From the NCBI RefSeq assembly GCF_014652895.1, contig NZ_BMZR01000002.1, positions 124,001 to 188,000 on the forward strand: a stretch of DNA of 64,000 bases, read 5' to 3'. Below, piece by piece: positions 55,400-64,000 of the stretch (position 1 is its first letter; every line of letters begins with the position of its first letter). Position numbers and translations under genes: made by a program. The notes under the pieces are model-generated. The model did no database searches. It had not been told where the DNA came from and was given only the letters and a program-made list of their open reading frames with translations. The stretch is from Psychrobacter glaciei (GTDB lineage Bacteria > Pseudomonadota > Gammaproteobacteria > Pseudomonadales > Moraxellaceae).

Positions 55400-56578
55400 T
55401 TAAAACTGCCATTCACGGCGCAAATGATAATCACGGCGCAGTTGATCAAAATCAGCGCCATTAACTTGTCCATCAACCGCCTGACTCCGCAGAGAAGCAT
55501 CATCTTGCATAATGTCGTAGAACTTAATCAATCTATCTGGATGCGCCTTCAACTCAGACCATAAAAACATATTTAGTGGTAACAGTTTTTGCATAGACTG
55601 AGCAGGTGCGACCGCCAGTTTTTCACATAACGCATCATAAATAATTTGCGTGCCGCGCAGCTTCCCTTCTACGGTATAGCCAGCGATGTGCGGCGTGGCG
55701 ATAGCCAATTTGGCCAACAAGCCTTCAGAAATCTCTGGCTCGTGCTCAAACACATCAAGCACCACTTGCCGCTCGTTACGCTCAATATCTGCTTCTAAAT
55801 CACTCGCATTAACAACAGGTCCACGCGCGCTATTAATGAGCATGGTATGCGGCGACATCATTGCTAGAGCCTCGGCATTGATTAAATGACGCGTTGGATA
55901 ATCACTGCCATTACTGCTTTGAAAACTTTGTCCAGCCGCAGCCTTTTTATGCGTACTTTTTTTGTCCGTGAGGGGCACATGTAAACTGACAACGTCGCTT
56001 TGGCTAAGCACTTGCTCAAAACTGGCATTATTCGTATCTGAAGGGTGTAATAACGGGTCATAGCCCAGTACTTGCCAGCCCAAAGCAGTCGCATACTGAG
56101 CGAGTGTACTGCCAATATTACCAAGCCCAATGATGCCCAAGGTTAATGGTGGCATTGATGATGTCATTAATAGCGTCGTTGATGGCTGCCAATACTGCGG
56201 ACGCAGCGTTAAGATAGCCGTCAGTACATATTGGGCGACCGAATGTTTGCTACAGCCAGCAGCATTGGCAAAAGTGATATTGCGTGCAGCCAAATAATCT
56301 TGATCAACATGATCGGTACCGATCGTTGCAGAGCCAACAAACTCCACACTTTCATTATCAGCCAGTAACGCTTCGTTTACTGACGTTACAGAGCGTATTA
56401 ACAATATAGTTGGCTGTAATTCGGCAAGCAATTGCGCATTGATATCACGTCCAGCCACTTTGATAATACTTACCGTCTGCTCAGTCGCCTGACCAAGCAT
56501 AGTGGCAGTAAAAAACTCATCAAGGCTGGCGATATTACTATCCGCCAAAATAGTGATTCCTGTTACTGTATCCGTCAT
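55400..56578 (-). CDS. pdxB: Erythronate-4-phosphate dehydrogenase
   Basis: NAD-dependent enzyme of the DXP-dependent pyridoxal phosphate pathway. The 392-residue protein is a 2-hydroxyacid dehydrogenase: VGSATIGTDHVDQDYL and AAGCSKHSVAQYVL in the substrate domain, the Rossmann GLGNIGSTLA, then NSARGPVVNASDL and DVFEHEPEIS, with His in TPHIAGYTVEGKLRGTQ. The C-terminal dimerisation region matches PdxB rather than generic dehydrogenases. Between the AI-2E family gene and epmA, all on the minus strand with gaps of about 57-68 bp. Confidence 0.93.
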   Translation of the reverse strand: MTDTVTGITILADSNIASLDEFFTATMLGQATEQTVSIIKVAGRDINAQLLAELQPTILLIRSVTSVNEALLADNESVEFVGSATIGTDHVDQDYLAARNITFANAAGCSKHSVAQYVLTAILTLRPQYWQPSTTLLMTSSMPPLTLGIIGLGNIGSTLAQYATALGWQVLGYDPLLHPSDTNNASFEQVLSQSDVVSLHVPLTDKKSTHKKAAAGQSFQSSNGSDYPTRHLINAEALAMMSPHTMLINSARGPVVNASDLEADIERNERQVVLDVFEHEPEISEGLLAKLAIATPHIAGYTVEGKLRGTQIIYDALCEKLAVAPAQSMQKLLPLNMFLWSELKAHPDRLIKFYDIMQDDASLRSQAVDGQVNGADFDQLRRDYHLRREWQF

Positions 56579-56646
56579 CGCGTTAAGCCTTATTAAATAT
56601 CTTTATCGATCGGTATTTTATTCTTTATGACTCAGCTGCTTTCACT

Positions 56647-57768
56647 TTACTCATCAACCGCTGATTGTGTGTTTTTATCGCTCAGCATTATTTCTTGTGG
56701 GGCGAATATCTCATTTTTGTGTTGCGATATCCACTCACGCCATACCGCAAGACCGATAGCCAATACCACAGGACCGATGAACAGACCAACGAAACCAAAA
56801 GCTGTTAAACCGCCCAAGACCCCGATAAAAATAATGATGAAAGGAATCTTGGTGGCACCGCTAATCACGATAGGACGGATAAGATTGTCGACCCAGCTGA
56901 TGACCAACACGCCCCACAATGCCAAACCAATACCTTCTACCGTATGACCCTGACTTAACAACCAAATCGACACCCCGCCCCACACAAATGGCGTACCAAA
57001 CGGGATTAGGGCAATGATGAAAGTAATAATTGTCAGTAAAATAGGACTTGGCGCACCAGAGAAATAATAACCAATACCAGCAAGTATCGCCTGTGCCAAT
57101 GCGGTCAGCCCAATGCCATATACTACAGCGCGAGTGGTCGTACCCACAGAGTCAATATAACCATCGATACGATTGCCAATGATGTTACGTAAGGCTTGAC
57201 GGATTTGGCGAATCAAGCTTGTGCCATCACGATAAAAGAAAAACAGGGTCATCAGCGCCATACCGAGCTTGGCAAGACTACTGAACACCACATCAAAGGC
57301 GATTTTGCCATAATATAAATGGGACTGTACCCAAATACGAAACGCTTCTAGCGTCCCTTCAGGGTTCTTATTGATGCGCCACAGCACATCTTTGACTTGT
57401 TGACCGATAATCGGTAAATCTTTGACAGAATCAGGCACGTCCAAATAACCTACTTTAATACGATAGATTAAGTTGCTGATGATACTTAAGGCTTCCTGCT
57501 GCAAAATAAAGATACCGACCACGAGCGGCACGCCGATCATAAGAGAGATGTTCACGGTCATAATAGCAGCGCTAACGTTTGAGCTGAACTTTACGCGTTG
57601 GTGAAAAAAGTTATAAATAGGAAAAGTAACGTACGCTAAAATCGCCGCCCATAGTGCCGGTACAATAAAAAACTGTACCACTTGAAAACATAATATAAAC
57701 AGCACAACCAATAAAGTAATGGCCAATAAGCGCTGAATAATAAATTCTTTTGTCCAGTTTTCTATCAT
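56647..57768 (-). CDS. AI-2E family transporter (PerM/YdiK-like)
   Basis: A polytopic inner-membrane protein of about 373 residues with roughly eight hydrophobic segments, of the AI-2E/UPF0118 family. Typical regions are VVQFFIVPALWAAILAYVTFP near the start and FIIALIPFGTPFVWGGVSIW in the C-terminal half. Members export autoinducer-2 or ions, and annotation by family says little about the real substrate. The ATG at 57768 (MIENWTKEF) is used; an in-frame ATG at 57810 adds 14 residues and neither has a clear ribosome site. First gene of the operon with pdxB and epmA. Confidence 0.85.
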   Translation of the reverse strand: MIENWTKEFIIQRLLAITLLVVLFILCFQVVQFFIVPALWAAILAYVTFPIYNFFHQRVKFSSNVSAAIMTVNISLMIGVPLVVGIFILQQEALSIISNLIYRIKVGYLDVPDSVKDLPIIGQQVKDVLWRINKNPEGTLEAFRIWVQSHLYYGKIAFDVVFSSLAKLGMALMTLFFFYRDGTSLIRQIRQALRNIIGNRIDGYIDSVGTTTRAVVYGIGLTALAQAILAGIGYYFSGAPSPILLTIITFIIALIPFGTPFVWGGVSIWLLSQGHTVEGIGLALWGVLVISWVDNLIRPIVISGATKIPFIIIFIGVLGGLTAFGFVGLFIGPVVLAIGLAVWREWISQHKNEIFAPQEIMLSDKNTQSAVDE

Positions 57769-58403
57769 AGTGTATAAACCAAAAGCGGACAGCAAAACCT
57801 CATACGGCATTGCTGCAAAGTTTATAAATAGGTGAACAGCAATCTACGGGCAATTTCCGTAGAGGGTATCCATTAGCGAGGGTGGTTGGCTATAAATATA
57901 CAGGTCAATATTGGCTACAAGTAAGCTTGCCTCACGTCAACCGTAACACAGTTGATGTCAATAATGTCTTAGAAAATAGGACAAGAAGCAGACTACCTAC
58001 CGACAGGTATTATGCAACAAAGTAGGTCAAATAAATAACCCTATGTTGTAATCTTTCCTTACAATTTTTTTGGGCTAACTTCACTGGACCGTTACGTTGT
58101 TAACCAAACCATCATACATAGAATGAATGCCGAAAAACAATAACCATTGAGTACTATTTGCTGTCACTTTATGAGTCACTATCTAGCAAGGTAAATCACT
58201 GGCGCGTTCTATTAGTATCAACAATTGATGTTATACTAGAATAATTGTTTTGAAATTTTAAGTGCCGCTACTTTAATTTGACCTTATTTATTTTCGTCAT
58301 TATTAGAGCGCACCCTTTATCATAACCCTTCTTTATTCTTCCTCTCTAAACGCTATTAATGTCTAGTTTTTTAGAGTAGTGCAGCATAATTTGGGTCTGC
58401 TAT

Positions 58404-58426
58404 ATAAGCATTACATTGATGCTTAT
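58404..58426. repeat. Inverted repeat in the nadE leader
   Basis: ATAAGCAT..ATGCTTAT hairpin about 175 bp upstream of nadE. Role unknown. Confidence 0.5.
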
Positions 58427-58448
58427 ACAAGCGTTGTACGCATCATGC

Positions 58449-58467
58449 GAGTTCGATATACGAACTC
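58449..58467. repeat. Second inverted repeat in the nadE leader
   Basis: GAGTTCG-ATATA-CGAACTC, a perfect palindrome that could be an operator or RNA hairpin. Confidence 0.55.
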
Positions 58468-58597
58468 ACGGTTAAAAACAATGTAAAAAAAAACATGACT
58501 GACGCGCAATGCTTTGATGTAATTTCGGATTAATTTTTATTTTAAACCAACACTGATCCACCAAATTTTAAATACTATATTCATAGGAACAATAACA

Positions 58598-60289
58598 ATG
58601 TCAAAAGACAATGATAACCCTAACCTTACTGCCTCAAATGAGGCGAGTAAGACCACTAAAACCAAAGACAGTGTTACTTTTGCTTTAGCCCAGTCACACT
58701 TCTTGGTCGGTGATATTACCGCCAATGCAGCAAAAATGCGCACGCTGGCACTAGAAGCTCGCGAGCAAGGTGCTGATGTGATTGTCTTTCCAGAGCTCGC
58801 ACTATTGGGCTATCCACCCCAAGACTTACTGCTGCGCCCAAGCTTGTCAGGTCGCATCAAAAGCGCTTTATCTAGCTTAAGTGATATCGATGACATCGTC
58901 ATGATCGTTGGCTATCCGCACGTCGATCACCATGGTACGTTCAACTCAGCAGCCATCCTGCATAATGGGCATCAAAAAGGCTTTTATCATAAACAAATAT
59001 TGCCAAACTATGGCGTGTTCGATGAGCGCCGTTACTTTGACAAAGGTCGCAATCAAGTCCTATTTGATTATAAAGGCATCACTATTGGTCTACTCATCTG
59101 TGAAGATTTGTGGGAAAAAGGCCCTATTTCTGATCTCAAAAAGCAAGGCGCGGATCTGGTCATCAGCTTAAATGCCTCACCTTTCGAAATTGAAAAACAA
59201 GACAGTCGTAAAACCATGCTGACCAAACGCAGCCGTGAGAATGGCCTCCCCATCATCTATGTCAATGCTGTTGGCGGTCAAGATGACTTGGTCTTTGACG
59301 GTGGCTCTATGGCAGTGCAAGCTGATGGTAGCGTTGCCCACGAAGCGCCACGCTTTATGAACCAATTGCTACTCGCGACCTTAGATGTCAAAACTGCCAA
59401 ATTCAATGCGCAGTCTAAAGCACCTTTGACCCTCAGCCGCGAATCAGAGATGTATCAAGCGCTGGTGGTTGGCTTGCGTGATTATGTCAATCTTTCAGGA
59501 TTCTCTGGCATTATCGTCGGTTTATCAGGTGGTATTGATTCGGCATTAACACTTTGTATCGCAGTCGATGCCTTGGGTGCGGATAAAGTTTATGCGGTCA
59601 TGATGCCCTACGAATATACGTCACCAATCAGCTTAGAAGACGCACAAGCACAAGCCCGTCGTCTAAATGTTTCTTATACGGTTTGTCCAATTTTTGATGC
59701 GGTCGAAGGCATTCGTCATACCCTTGCCCCGCTATTTAATAAATCACCTGCGGACACCACTGAAGAAAACATCCAAGCACGTGCGCGCGGTGTTGTATTG
59801 ATGGCACTGTCCAATAAATTTGGACATTTGGTCATCACGACTGGCAATAAATCAGAGCTGGCAGTCGGTTATTCAACCTTATATGGTGATATGGCAGGTG
59901 GCTTCGATGTGCTAAAAGATGTTTATAAATCACAGGTTTATAAACTGGCCAGCTATCGCAACCGTCTAGAAGACACGCCTGTGATTCCTGAGCGTGTGAT
60001 TACCCGTCCCCCATCAGCCGAGCTACGCCCTGACCAAAAAGATCAGGACAGCTTGCCTGACTATGACATCTTAGATGGCATTTTGATGTCTTATATCGAT
60101 GAAGACATGGGCTACCAAGATATCGTGGATAAAGGGTTCGATGCTGACTTGGTCGCCAAGGTTATCCAAATGGTCGACAATAACGAATTTAAACGCTGTC
60201 AGGCACCAATTGGCACGAAGATCAGCCATAAAGCCTTTGGTCGTGAGCGTCGTTACCCATTGGTGAATAAATGGTCGATAAAAGGCTAG
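58598..60289 (+). CDS. nadE: Glutamine-dependent NAD+ synthetase
   Basis: A 563-residue enzyme that amidates nicotinic acid adenine dinucleotide to NAD+. The N-terminal nitrilase-like glutaminase domain has the catalytic triad Glu66 (FPELALLGYPP), Lys132 (HKQILPNYGVFDE) and Cys168 (LLICEDLWE). The C-terminal synthetase domain has the ATP pyrophosphatase P-loop LSGGIDSAL (309-317) and TTGNKSELAVGYSTLYGDMAGG. So it can use glutamine as nitrogen donor. About 25 polar residues precede the glutaminase domain. Monocistronic with a terminator. Confidence 0.95.
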   Translation: MSKDNDNPNLTASNEASKTTKTKDSVTFALAQSHFLVGDITANAAKMRTLALEAREQGADVIVFPELALLGYPPQDLLLRPSLSGRIKSALSSLSDIDDIVMIVGYPHVDHHGTFNSAAILHNGHQKGFYHKQILPNYGVFDERRYFDKGRNQVLFDYKGITIGLLICEDLWEKGPISDLKKQGADLVISLNASPFEIEKQDSRKTMLTKRSRENGLPIIYVNAVGGQDDLVFDGGSMAVQADGSVAHEAPRFMNQLLLATLDVKTAKFNAQSKAPLTLSRESEMYQALVVGLRDYVNLSGFSGIIVGLSGGIDSALTLCIAVDALGADKVYAVMMPYEYTSPISLEDAQAQARRLNVSYTVCPIFDAVEGIRHTLAPLFNKSPADTTEENIQARARGVVLMALSNKFGHLVITTGNKSELAVGYSTLYGDMAGGFDVLKDVYKSQVYKLASYRNRLEDTPVIPERVITRPPSAELRPDQKDQDSLPDYDILDGILMSYIDEDMGYQDIVDKGFDADLVAKVIQMVDNNEFKRCQAPIGTKISHKAFGRERRYPLVNKWSIKG

Positions 60290-60371
60290 GTTGCAACCAT
60301 TGTCTGACTGCTACAGTAAAGAAGTCAGACAATGACGACCTCCTTGTTTAAAAATCAATCTTTAATTATTG

Positions 60372-60395
60372 GCTGGGTGCTTGCCCAGCTTTTTT
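60372..60395 (+). terminator. Terminator after nadE
   Basis: GCTGGG..CCCAGC stem with T6. Confidence 0.85.
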
Positions 60396-60504
60396 AGTTT
60401 CTGACTAGAATGTGTTGAACATTCACAAATAAGCTTTTCGCGTCCACAAATTGAACCCTTTATTTTTAACCTAACTACCCTACCTATTTCTATCCGAGTA
60501 TCTC

Positions 60505-61779
60505 ATGAGCTTGCTAACTGCTGGTGTGTTTATCTTTTTATTAATTGCGCTCAGCGCCCTTGTCTCCAGCTCCGAGCTAGCACTAGCCTCCGCCCGAAAA
60601 ATCAAACTACAAGTGATGGCCAAAGAAGGCGAAGTGCGCGCGCTTGATGTTCTCAATATGCAAGAGCATCCTGGCAGTTTTATTACGGTGGTACAGATCG
60701 CGCTCAATGCGGTGGCCATTTTGGCAGGTGTTATCGGCGAATCAGCCATCAGTCCTTATTTAGAGCGTCTATTCGGTCATGAAGCGCTCGCCTCTGTTGT
60801 GTCATTTATCATCATCACCAGTGTTTTTGTGCTGTTTGCCGACCTGATGCCCAAACGTCTCGCCATGTCCAACTCTGAACCGATTGCTATCAAAGTTGTG
60901 CGGCCAATGATTTTTTTAATTTTTATATTAAAACCGATTATTTGGGTCTTTGATGGTGCAGCGAACCTGATTTTTAATTTATTGGGTATATCGACTGTCC
61001 GTCAAGATGAGATGACATCAGAGGATATCTACGCAGTGATGGATGCTGGTGCAGAAGCTGGGGTGATTAAACATCAAGAGCATCATTTGATCGAAAATAT
61101 CTTTGAGATGCAAGAGCGCACAGTGACCTCAGTGATGAATCCACGCGAACACATCGTTTACTTTGATACCAAGGTCAGTACGGAACAAGTGGTTGAAGTC
61201 ATGATCAAACAGCCACATAATAAATTTTTGGTCTGCCATGACGATGATCTAGAGCATATCATTGGCTATGTGGAGTCACGCAGTTTTTTAGCCTTGGTGC
61301 TTAACCAGCAAGAGGTCAGCTTAACAAACAAAGCCTTATTAAAACCGGCGCTGTTTGTGCCTGATACTTTATCTTTGTTTGAAGTGTTAGAGATGTTTAA
61401 ATCAACCGGTGCTGACTTTGCCGTTATCATTAACGAGTATGCGTTGGTCGTTGGAGTAATTACCTTAAAAGACGTCATGAGTATTGTCATGGGCGAGCTG
61501 GTCACCCTAGAAGATCAGCCCATTGTTCAGCGTACTGATAACTCTTGGCTCATTGACGGCATGACCCCAATCGAAGATGTGATTCGCTCACTTGGTATCG
61601 TCAATCTACCGCACAGCCAGAACTACGAAACGATTAGCGGCTTTATGGTGTATATGCTACGCAAAATCCCGAAGAAAACTGACAGTATTGAATATGCCAA
61701 TTATCGCTTTGAAATTCTTGCGACTAATAACCTCAAAATTAACCAGCTACTAGTGACTAAGCTCGAAGAAGTGGCTTAA
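60505..61779 (+). CDS. CNNM/CorC-type membrane protein (DUF21, CBS pair, CorC_HlyC)
   Basis: A 424-residue protein with an N-terminal DUF21 membrane domain (about 1-180; SSSELALASARKIKLQ), a CBS-domain pair (about 200-330; VMNPREHIVYFD, TLSLFEVLEMFKSTGADFAVI) and a C-terminal CorC_HlyC domain (about 345-424). Family members are linked to magnesium or other divalent cation efflux, and some are called hemolysin-like. No haemolytic role is implied here. It stands alone between nadE and yggS. Confidence 0.88.
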   Translation: MSLLTAGVFIFLLIALSALVSSSELALASARKIKLQVMAKEGEVRALDVLNMQEHPGSFITVVQIALNAVAILAGVIGESAISPYLERLFGHEALASVVSFIIITSVFVLFADLMPKRLAMSNSEPIAIKVVRPMIFLIFILKPIIWVFDGAANLIFNLLGISTVRQDEMTSEDIYAVMDAGAEAGVIKHQEHHLIENIFEMQERTVTSVMNPREHIVYFDTKVSTEQVVEVMIKQPHNKFLVCHDDDLEHIIGYVESRSFLALVLNQQEVSLTNKALLKPALFVPDTLSLFEVLEMFKSTGADFAVIINEYALVVGVITLKDVMSIVMGELVTLEDQPIVQRTDNSWLIDGMTPIEDVIRSLGIVNLPHSQNYETISGFMVYMLRKIPKKTDSIEYANYRFEILATNNLKINQLLVTKLEEVA

Positions 61780-61794
61780 TCGACTCAACATGCA

Positions 61795-62514
61795 CTAATC
61801 TCTACTACCAAATATGGCGGTGCCGACTCGCACCATGGTCGAGCCATTGGCAATCGCCTCTGCCATATCATCACTCATGCCCATACTAAGCGTATCCCAG
61901 CCAGTTAATTCTGGATGGTCACGCTTGATGGCTTCAAATAATTGCTTGGTGCGGCTAAAAGCGTCAGTGTTGGTTTTAGCAGGGATAATCATCAGTCCAC
62001 GCAATTGCAGACGCTCATAACCTTTCATTGTGGTTATCAATTCCGGTAACTGCGCTGGCAAACACCCTGATTTGCTGTCTTCATTATCAATATTAAGTTG
62101 AATCAGAACGTTCAATGGCGGCAACTCGCTTGGACGTTGCTCATTCAGACGCTTCGCAATGATGTCGCGCTCAACCGTTTGTACCCAATCGAAATACTCG
62201 GCAATATCACGCGTTTTATTACGTTGGATACTACCAATATAATGCCAAATAATAGACTCGCCTATTGCTTGAGATTTTAGGGTGCTGATTTTTTCGATGG
62301 CTTCTTGCAGATAATTCTCCCCGAAGTGGCGTTGTCCTTGCTCAGCTAAAGTAGCAATCATCTCGGCAGGCTTGGTCTTAGAAACCGCAAGTAAAATAAC
62401 CTCGTCTGATGCGGTATCTTTGGCTTGTTCACCTGCCTGCGTCATTTGTCGTGTGACCTGCTGCCAGTTATCAATAAGGCTTAATTTATCAAAATTATTT
62501 TCAGTATCTTTCAT
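61795..62514 (-). CDS. yggS: Pyridoxal phosphate homeostasis protein YggS
   Basis: A 239-residue single-domain PLP-binding protein (fold-type III) without known catalytic activity, which buffers free PLP and affects amino acid metabolism. PLP lysine is Lys46 in LLAVSKTKP; FGENYLQEA, WHYIGSIQRNKT and LSMGMSDDMAEAI follow the family order. The ATG at 62514 fits the family length; an upstream in-frame start at 62574 adds 20 basic residues and has no ribosome site. It is divergent from pilT, an arrangement conserved in many gammaproteobacteria. Confidence 0.93.
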   Translation of the reverse strand: MKDTENNFDKLSLIDNWQQVTRQMTQAGEQAKDTASDEVILLAVSKTKPAEMIATLAEQGQRHFGENYLQEAIEKISTLKSQAIGESIIWHYIGSIQRNKTRDIAEYFDWVQTVERDIIAKRLNEQRPSELPPLNVLIQLNIDNEDSKSGCLPAQLPELITTMKGYERLQLRGLMIIPAKTNTDAFSRTKQLFEAIKRDHPELTGWDTLSMGMSDDMAEAIANGSTMVRVGTAIFGSRD

Positions 62515-62851
62515 ATACAGCTCACAAGGATAAAGGGTTCGATTATTTGTTTTGATTTTTATTAGGACTTTCATGAAAATCTTGCCATGAGCAAAATTTA
62601 CACAATAAATAAATGACTGTCTAATTTTACATTTTCTTAGCCTAGTAGATGGTTAAATGCCAAGAGTCTTGTTATGATATTGTTACATGGTTTAACATAT
62701 ACTGCTAAAAATAATAGTAATAGTAACAACCATAGCCCAGCTCATCGCTAAATAACTGATCTAGCAGAGGATGATTGGTAAGGTTATCGTTTACAGCCTG
62801 CTGCTATGCTCTTTTTGTCTTACCCTTATTCATTGATAGGAATGCCTGATT
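62515..62851. other. Divergent promoter region yggS / pilT
   Basis: AT-rich gap of 337 bp; promoters for both genes expected. No repeat or RNA gene recognised. Confidence 0.5.
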
Positions 62852-63907
62852 ATGGCTGAAAAAAACAATCTAAGCATCGAAGATCTGCTGCGCTTTACGG
62901 TCAAACATAAGGCATCAGATCTACATATTTCAGCCGGTATGCCAGCGATGATTCGGGTCGACGGTGAGATGACACGCATCAATATGCCCACGATGACACA
63001 TCAAGTCGTGCATCAGCTGATTTATGACATCATGAACGATAAGCAGCGTGCTGACTTTGAAGAGTTTTATGAGACGGATTTTTCTTTCGAGATTCCCAAC
63101 TTAGCGCGTTTTCGGGTCAACGCTTTCAACCAAAATCGCGGTGCAGGCGCTGTCTTTCGTACCATTCCTTCCAAAGTACTGACTATGGAAGACTTGGGTA
63201 TGGGTGAGGTGTTCAAGCGTGTGTCAGATCTCAAACGTGGCGTCGTCCTAGTAACAGGTCCGACAGGCTCAGGTAAATCAACCACGCTCGCTGCTATGAT
63301 TGATTATATCAATGAAACCCGTAAAGAGCATATTTTAACCATCGAAGACCCGATTGAATTTGTCCACGAATCTAAAAAAAGTCTGGTTAACCAACGTGAA
63401 GTACACCGTGATACCTTAGGTTTCGAGCCAGCGCTACGTTCAGCACTGCGTGAAGATCCTGATATTATCCTTGTTGGTGAGCTACGTGACCTTGAGACCA
63501 TTCGTCTAGCCTTGACTGCTGCTGAGACCGGTCACTTAGTTTTTGGCACCCTACACACCAGCTCAGCGGCTAAGACCATTGACCGAGTGATCGATGTATT
63601 CCCTGCAGCGGAAAAAGACATGATTCGTGCCATGCTGTCGGAGTCGTTACAAGCGGTCATCTCACAGACTCTATTGCGTCGTCAAACTGGCGGACGAATT
63701 GCCGCGCATGAGATTATGCTGGGTACGCCAGCGATTCGTAACTTGATTCGTGAGAATAAAATCGCCCAGATGTACTCGGCTATCCAGACAGGTGCCGGTG
63801 ATGGCATGATTACTCTAGATCAAACGCTTAAAAATCTTGTGACAAAAGGCACGATTAGCAAAGACGTTGCTCGTCCTTATGCCAAGCAGCCTGACGCATT
63901 TTTATAG
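62852..63907 (+). CDS. pilT: Type IV pilus retraction ATPase PilT
   Basis: A 351-residue hexameric cytoplasmic ATPase that drives pilus retraction and twitching motility. It matches PilT closely: ASDLHISAGMPAMIRVDGE, AGAVFRTIPSKVLTMEDLG, Walker A GPTGSGKST (136-144), the Asp box LTIEDPIEFVHESKK, Walker B DIILVGE with Glu210, the His box and the C-terminal AIRNLIRE retraction motif. It ends 93 bp before the window edge, where pilU often follows. No other pilus gene is present. Confidence 0.95.
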   Translation: MAEKNNLSIEDLLRFTVKHKASDLHISAGMPAMIRVDGEMTRINMPTMTHQVVHQLIYDIMNDKQRADFEEFYETDFSFEIPNLARFRVNAFNQNRGAGAVFRTIPSKVLTMEDLGMGEVFKRVSDLKRGVVLVTGPTGSGKSTTLAAMIDYINETRKEHILTIEDPIEFVHESKKSLVNQREVHRDTLGFEPALRSALREDPDIILVGELRDLETIRLALTAAETGHLVFGTLHTSSAAKTIDRVIDVFPAAEKDMIRAMLSESLQAVISQTLLRRQTGGRIAAHEIMLGTPAIRNLIRENKIAQMYSAIQTGAGDGMITLDQTLKNLVTKGTISKDVARPYAKQPDAFL

Positions 63908-64000
63908 CAGTGCTGATCTGATCAGAGCTACTAACTACTACTAATAGCCAGTGACTTTTTTATATACCTTTTTATACACCTTATTTATTTTTAATAGTCA

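Larger units (their letters stand above)
57811..58597. other. Long leader region upstream of nadE
   Basis: A gap of about 790 bp between divergent genes, AT-rich. It carries two small perfect hairpins at 58404-58426 and 58449-58467. No gene seen. No known riboswitch core was recognised. Confidence 0.5.

Noticed and set aside
60412..60430. GTGTTGAACATTCACAAAT near CNNM/CorC gene, like the 51010 element end
   Set aside because: Similarity is limited to about 15 bases, the GGGTC outer end is missing and the segment is itself a small palindrome, so chance is likely.
1..64000. CRISPR array, prophage, rRNA or tRNA genes
   Set aside because: No regularly spaced repeats, phage genes or conserved RNA sequences were seen on either strand.

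Overview
The window looks like chromosomal DNA of a gammaproteobacterium of the Moraxellaceae, most likely Psychrobacter. This is inferred from protein flavour (monomeric plus dimeric isocitrate dehydrogenases, PilT next to YggS, a rubredoxin-reductase-type flavoprotein), moderate-to-low GC and AT-rich gaps with many intergenic repeats. No rRNA, tRNA, CRISPR array, prophage or transposase gene was seen. Most of the window is housekeeping sequence; the accessory interest lies in one small toxin/antitoxin-like pair, several regulatory sites and a set of small non-coding repeats.

Layout. 1-2 kb: start of an acyl-CoA synthetase and a rubredoxin-reductase-like flavoprotein. 2.2-5.7 kb: a GltIJKL-type glutamate/aspartate ABC importer. 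6-12 kb: Hsp33, an alpha/beta hydrolase, a Tat-exported PhoX-type phosphatase behind a Pho box array, and a fumarylacetoacetate hydrolase family enzyme. 12.3-18.2 kb: a basic amino acid ABC importer with two permeases, one ATPase and three paralogous binding proteins. 18.5-27.6 kb: small lipoprotein, proA, a cold-shock/RNase Sa fusion with a barstar-like partner, gltS, an AGCS symporter, glyA and an SH3-like exported protein. 27.7-36.7 kb: ubiC, a COG3146 acyltransferase, two convergent isocitrate dehydrogenases, rluE and a duplicated DUF305 lipoprotein. 36.8-49 kb: M61 peptidase, slyD, prc, nagZ, two paralogous inner-membrane proteins (one with an OmpA domain) and a rhomboid protease. 49.2-64 kb: metallophosphatase, purE/purK, a DUF188 protein, an NAD(P)-binding protein, epmA/pdxB/AI-2E-family operon, nadE, a CNNM/CorC-like protein, yggS and pilT.

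Themes. Amino acid acquisition is strongly represented (two ABC importers, GltS, AGCS) together with amino acid and cofactor metabolism (proA, glyA, purEK, pdxB, nadE, ubiC, yggS). The most unusual locus is 20717-21836: one protein joins an N-terminal cold-shock domain, a membrane segment and a complete guanyl-specific RNase (RNase Sa type) domain, followed one base later by a barstar-family inhibitor gene. Other points to examine are four Pho-box half-sites in exact 11-bp register before phoX, a perfect 48-bp tandem duplication over the start of one binding-protein gene, a transposase-free 281-bp element with terminal inverted repeats between purE and purK, and at least three further families of short intergenic repeats.
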